Below are positions 63,239-64,000 of a DNA stretch of 64,000 nucleotides, in pieces. How positions within the stretch are numbered: the stretch's first letter is position 1; each line of letters opens with the position of its first letter. The DNA is from Nocardia crassostreae (lineage in GTDB: Bacteria; Actinomycetota; Actinomycetes; Mycobacteriales; Mycobacteriaceae), in the NCBI RefSeq assembly GCF_001613405.1, contig NZ_BDCH01000001.1:1-64000 (forward strand), in the 5' to 3' direction. The position numbers and the translations under genes are program-made. The notes beneath the pieces are model-generated. The model was not told where the DNA came from. It worked only from the letters and a program-made list of their open reading frames with translations, and ran no database searches.

Positions 63239-64000
63239 ATGCCGATGGTTCTGCTGGCACAGCTCAGTGACACCCACTTCAATATGGGCGATCGGAATCT
63301 CGAACGCGCGGAACGGGTCATGGCCTTTCTGGCCGAGCTGCCACAGCGACCGGATGTCATCCTCGTCAGCGGCGATATCGGCGATGAGGGGGATATCGAG
63401 GAATACCAGCAGGCCCGCGTCGCCCTGAAGGCCGATGTCCCGGTGGTCATCCTGCCCGGCAATCACGATGATCGCGCCAATATGCGCACCGTGCTGTTCG
63501 GCGAATCGCCTTCGCACGCACCGATCAATCAATCGTTCAGCGTCGACGGCGTGACCCTCGCACTGCTCGATTCCACCATTCCGAATCAGTCCGCGGGCGA
63601 GCTCACCGACGAGACCTACGACTTTCTCACCACCCTGCTGGCCGAGACCCCGGCCGACAACATCGTGCTGATCGCCATGCACCATCCGCCGGTGCCGGTG
63701 CATTCCACCGTCGTCGACCCCATTCGCCTCACCAATCCGGACCGCCTGGCCGAGATCGTCGCCGCCGACGACCGCATTGCCGCGGTCCTCACCGGCCATG
63801 TGCACTCCGGTCTGACCACCACCTTCGCCGGTAAGCCGCTCATCGTGGCCCCCAGCGTCTCCTCGACCATCGGCTGCGAATGGGAGACGGCCCGCCCCGG
63901 GCACGTGCCCATCGATTTCGCCCCGGACCCGGTGCTGGTCTTCCACTCCATTCAGGACGGCCGCCTGCTGTCCGCCTTCCGCCCCGTGGCCATGGGCGGC
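63239..64000 (+). CDS. CpdA-like metallophosphoesterase (cyclic nucleotide phosphodiesterase), 3' cut
   Basis: A calcineurin-type enzyme, 254 residues visible and continuing beyond the window. Metal-binding motifs are in order: LLAQLSDTHFNMGD (DxH), VILVSGDIGDEGD (GD), LPGNHDDRANM (GNHD), IAMHHPPVPVH (His) and AAVLTGHVHSGLTTTFAGKPL (GHxH). This is the 3',5'-cyclic nucleotide phosphodiesterase group (CpdA, Rv0805-like). ATG 63239 is chosen; a second in-frame ATG lies at 63245. Its target could be cAMP or another phosphodiester. Confidence 0.88.
   Translation, partial: MPMVLLAQLSDTHFNMGDRNLERAERVMAFLAELPQRPDVILVSGDIGDEGDIEEYQQARVALKADVPVVILPGNHDDRANMRTVLFGESPSHAPINQSFSVDGVTLALLDSTIPNQSAGELTDETYDFLTTLLAETPADNIVLIAMHHPPVPVHSTVVDPIRLTNPDRLAEIVAADDRIAAVLTGHVHSGLTTTFAGKPLIVAPSVSSTIGCEWETARPGHVPIDFAPDPVLVFHSIQDGRLLSAFRPVAMGG

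Noticed and set aside
1..64000. Insertion sequences, prophage, CRISPR, tRNA or rRNA genes
   Set aside because: No transposase, integrase, phage structural gene, repeat-spacer array or recognisable RNA gene was found on either strand.

Overview
High-GC actinobacterial chromosome, most likely a Nocardia or close Nocardiaceae relative. The reasons are GC-rich codon use, many GTG starts, GTGA/ATGA gene junctions, a WS/DGAT acyltransferase, a mycobacterial-type Fe-S reductase, ctaD and a large NRPS. No rRNA, tRNA, IS element or CRISPR array was seen.

Layout. 1-2 kb: edge of an Fe-S reductase and a type 2 IPP isomerase. 2.3-7.2 kb: a StrR/ParB-like regulator with a StrR-box-like dyad upstream, then a cysteine-hydrolase-fold gene, hypE and hypF, with no hydrogenase genes in view. 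7.4-9 kb: a secreted alpha/beta hydrolase broken by a stop codon. 9-22 kb: an exopolysaccharide locus with an initiating sugar-phosphate transferase, UDP-sugar dehydrogenase, an eight-gene minus-strand operon (glycosyltransferases, flippase, acetyltransferase, SGNH protein, polymerase-like protein, beta-helix protein) and a fused Wzz/BY-kinase. 22-28 kb: guanine deaminase, BASS transporter, PucR-type regulator and a two-subunit molybdenum hydroxylase.

28-37 kb: an unusual metabolic island. It holds a NodU/CmcH-type carbamoyltransferase, an FAD amine-oxidase-like enzyme, a cucumopine-synthase-like protein and an SRPBCC protein. Divergent to these lie a LuxE-like acyl-activating protein and a LuxC-like acyl reductase, then a MerR regulator and an imine-reductase-like oxidoreductase. 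Together they suggest acid-to-aldehyde-to-imine/amine chemistry with carbamoylation, possibly an undescribed small-molecule pathway. 37-43 kb: a two-component system, a membrane protein, an FAD monooxygenase and an M28 peptidase. 43-56.6 kb: a four-module NRPS (C-A-T x4, TE). 56.7-64 kb: ctaD with a strong terminator, a small secreted protein, an LLM oxidoreductase, a candidate HxG (halogenase-like) 2-oxoglutarate enzyme, WS/DGAT, an RluA-type pseudouridine synthase and a CpdA-like phosphodiesterase.

Ten coding disruptions occur in this one window: five in-frame stops (8111, 34057, 42175, 51451, 60532) and five frameshifts or deletions (near 25.67, 43.80, 51.58, 55.09 and 62.40 kb). Either the assembly is error-prone or the strain is losing accessory genes; raw reads would decide. 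Domain and function calls rest on motif reading only, since no database search was possible.
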